Assembly: GCA_019683625.1 (NCBI GenBank)
Contig: JADGHY010000121.1
Coordinates: 1 to 6,492, forward strand
DNA length: 6,492 nucleotides
DNA from: Thermoflavifilum sp.
Lineage (GTDB): Bacteria; Bacteroidota; Bacteroidia; Chitinophagales; Chitinophagaceae
Reading direction: 5' to 3'
Below the pieces are notes generated by a model that ran no database searches, was not told where the DNA came from, and was given only the letters and a program-made list of their open reading frames with translations. Shown one piece after another: positions 5,818 to 6,492 of the stretch. A program made the position numbers and the translations under genes. The first letter of the stretch is position 1; every line of letters begins with the position of its first letter.

Positions 5818-6492
5818 TCATTTCACGACCAGCATCTTCAGCGTTTTCACCGTGCCATCGGGGTAGCGTACCTGCACGAAATACAGGCCAGATGCAGCAT
5901 TGGGCAGTTGCAGCTGCACATAGGCGTCGGAGGTCTTCAACCTTTGCACCACGGCTCCGCTGCTGTTTACGATGCGCAGTTCCACGGGCTGGTTATCGCT
6001 CACAGGCAGTTGCAGGTTAAAGCTGCCGTTGTTGGGGTTAGGCCAGAGCACCAGCTCATTGAATCCCGGAATCTGAATGGCGATGACTTGCGAGTAGGTG
6101 GATTTGCCATCCAGGTCCACTTCCCTCAGCCGGTAATAGAAGGTGGTGCCGGCATGCTTAAGCACACTGGCATCGGTGAAGCCGTAGCTATGCGTGGTTT
6201 GGCTGTTGCCTTGTGCGGGCACTTCGCCGATGTTCTGGAACTGCACCCCGTCGCTACTGCGCTCTACGGCGAAATAATTGCTGTTGTATTCGCTGGAGGT
6301 TGTCCATTGCAACTGCACGCCCAGGCCCGACTGATAATGGCCCGTGAAGCTCACCAGCGTCACGGGAAGGGTTACGCTGCCGGAATTGTAGTTTACGGAA
6401 ATGACATAGGTTTTAGTATTGTCTGATGGGAAGGGACCCGGGCATTGAATATAATATGGATTAGGATTATAAGTATAATCTGAATTCACATA
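5818..6492 (-). CDS. T9SS-secreted protein, C-terminal part (partial)
   Basis: Only the C-terminal portion is in the window. The frame stays open through the edge at 6492, so the GTG at 6487-6489 is not a reliable start. Numbering from that GTG, residues 1-40 are Asn/Tyr/Pro-rich. Residues 41-138 (starting L-P-V-T-L-V-S-F-T-G) form the beta-sandwich, fibronectin-like segment that often precedes the sorting signal in Bacteroidota, with W-T-T-S-S-E-Y-N-S-N-Y-F-A-V-E-R-S-S-D-G and Y-Y-R-L-R-E-V-D-L-D-G. Residues 146-223 are a type A T9SS sorting domain: L-W-P-N-P-N-N-G (148-155), G-L-Y-F-V-Q-V (201-207) and the terminal K-x-L-K-M-L-V-V-K. The protein is therefore expected to cross the outer membrane by T9SS and be released or attached at the surface. 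Its functional domain lies outside the window, so no activity can be assigned. It converges on the BtuF-like gene with no visible functional link. Confidence 0.9.
   Translation of the reverse strand, partial: YVNSDYTYNPNPYYIQCPGPFPSDNTKTYVISVNYNSGSVTLPVTLVSFTGHYQSGLGVQLQWTTSSEYNSNYFAVERSSDGVQFQNIGEVPAQGNSQTTHSYGFTDASVLKHAGTTFYYRLREVDLDGKSTYSQVIAIQIPGFNELVLWPNPNNGSFNLQLPVSDNQPVELRIVNSSGAVVQRLKTSDAYVQLQLPNAASGLYFVQVRYPDGTVKTLKMLVVK

Noticed and set aside
5908..6426. Plus-strand open frame of 172 codons opposite the T9SS protein
   Set aside because: The opposite strand carries a clear T9SS sorting domain and fibronectin-like segment; this frame is open because of GC-rich codon bias and has no domain.
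1..6492. CRISPR array, insertion sequence, tRNA or rRNA genes
   Set aside because: I looked for regularly spaced repeats, transposase motifs with terminal inverted repeats, and tRNA or rRNA signatures, and saw none.

Overview
The window looks like a chromosomal segment from a member of the Bacteroidota, probably a Chitinophagaceae-like organism; the family placement is inference. The evidence is a C-terminal type IX secretion (T9SS) sorting domain, two promoters of the Bacteroidota TTG / TAnnTTTG type, start sites without clear Shine-Dalgarno sequences, and a DUF4153-like and a DUF6580-like membrane protein as found in that phylum. The left end is visibly AT-rich and the right third GC-richer.

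Layout. Bases 1-470 hold no intact gene, but short codon-level matches suggest a decayed C-terminus of a TonB-dependent receptor. A promoter (471-501) precedes a polytopic DUF4153-like membrane protein (520-1788). A second promoter (1828-1856) leads into a well-formed cobalamin riboswitch (1861-2094) with a likely expression platform (2095-2208). Behind it lie a BtuB-type TonB-dependent outer-membrane receptor (2209-4137) and a small DUF6580-family membrane protein (4205-4786). An intrinsic terminator (4805-4836) follows. A BtuF-like cobalamin-binding-fold protein without a signal peptide (4852-5814) begins only 15 bases after that terminator. Convergent to it, with three bases between the stop codons, is the C-terminal part of a T9SS-secreted surface or extracellular protein (5818 to the window edge).

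How it fits together. Bases 1828-5814 read as a vitamin B12 acquisition locus. The riboswitch senses cobalamin and represses BtuB, which takes corrinoids across the outer membrane with TonB energy. No BtuC permease or BtuD ATPase is present here. The only inner-membrane candidate is the DUF6580 protein, and the only binding-protein homologue appears to be cytoplasmic. This departure from the textbook BtuBFCD layout is the most interesting part of the window.
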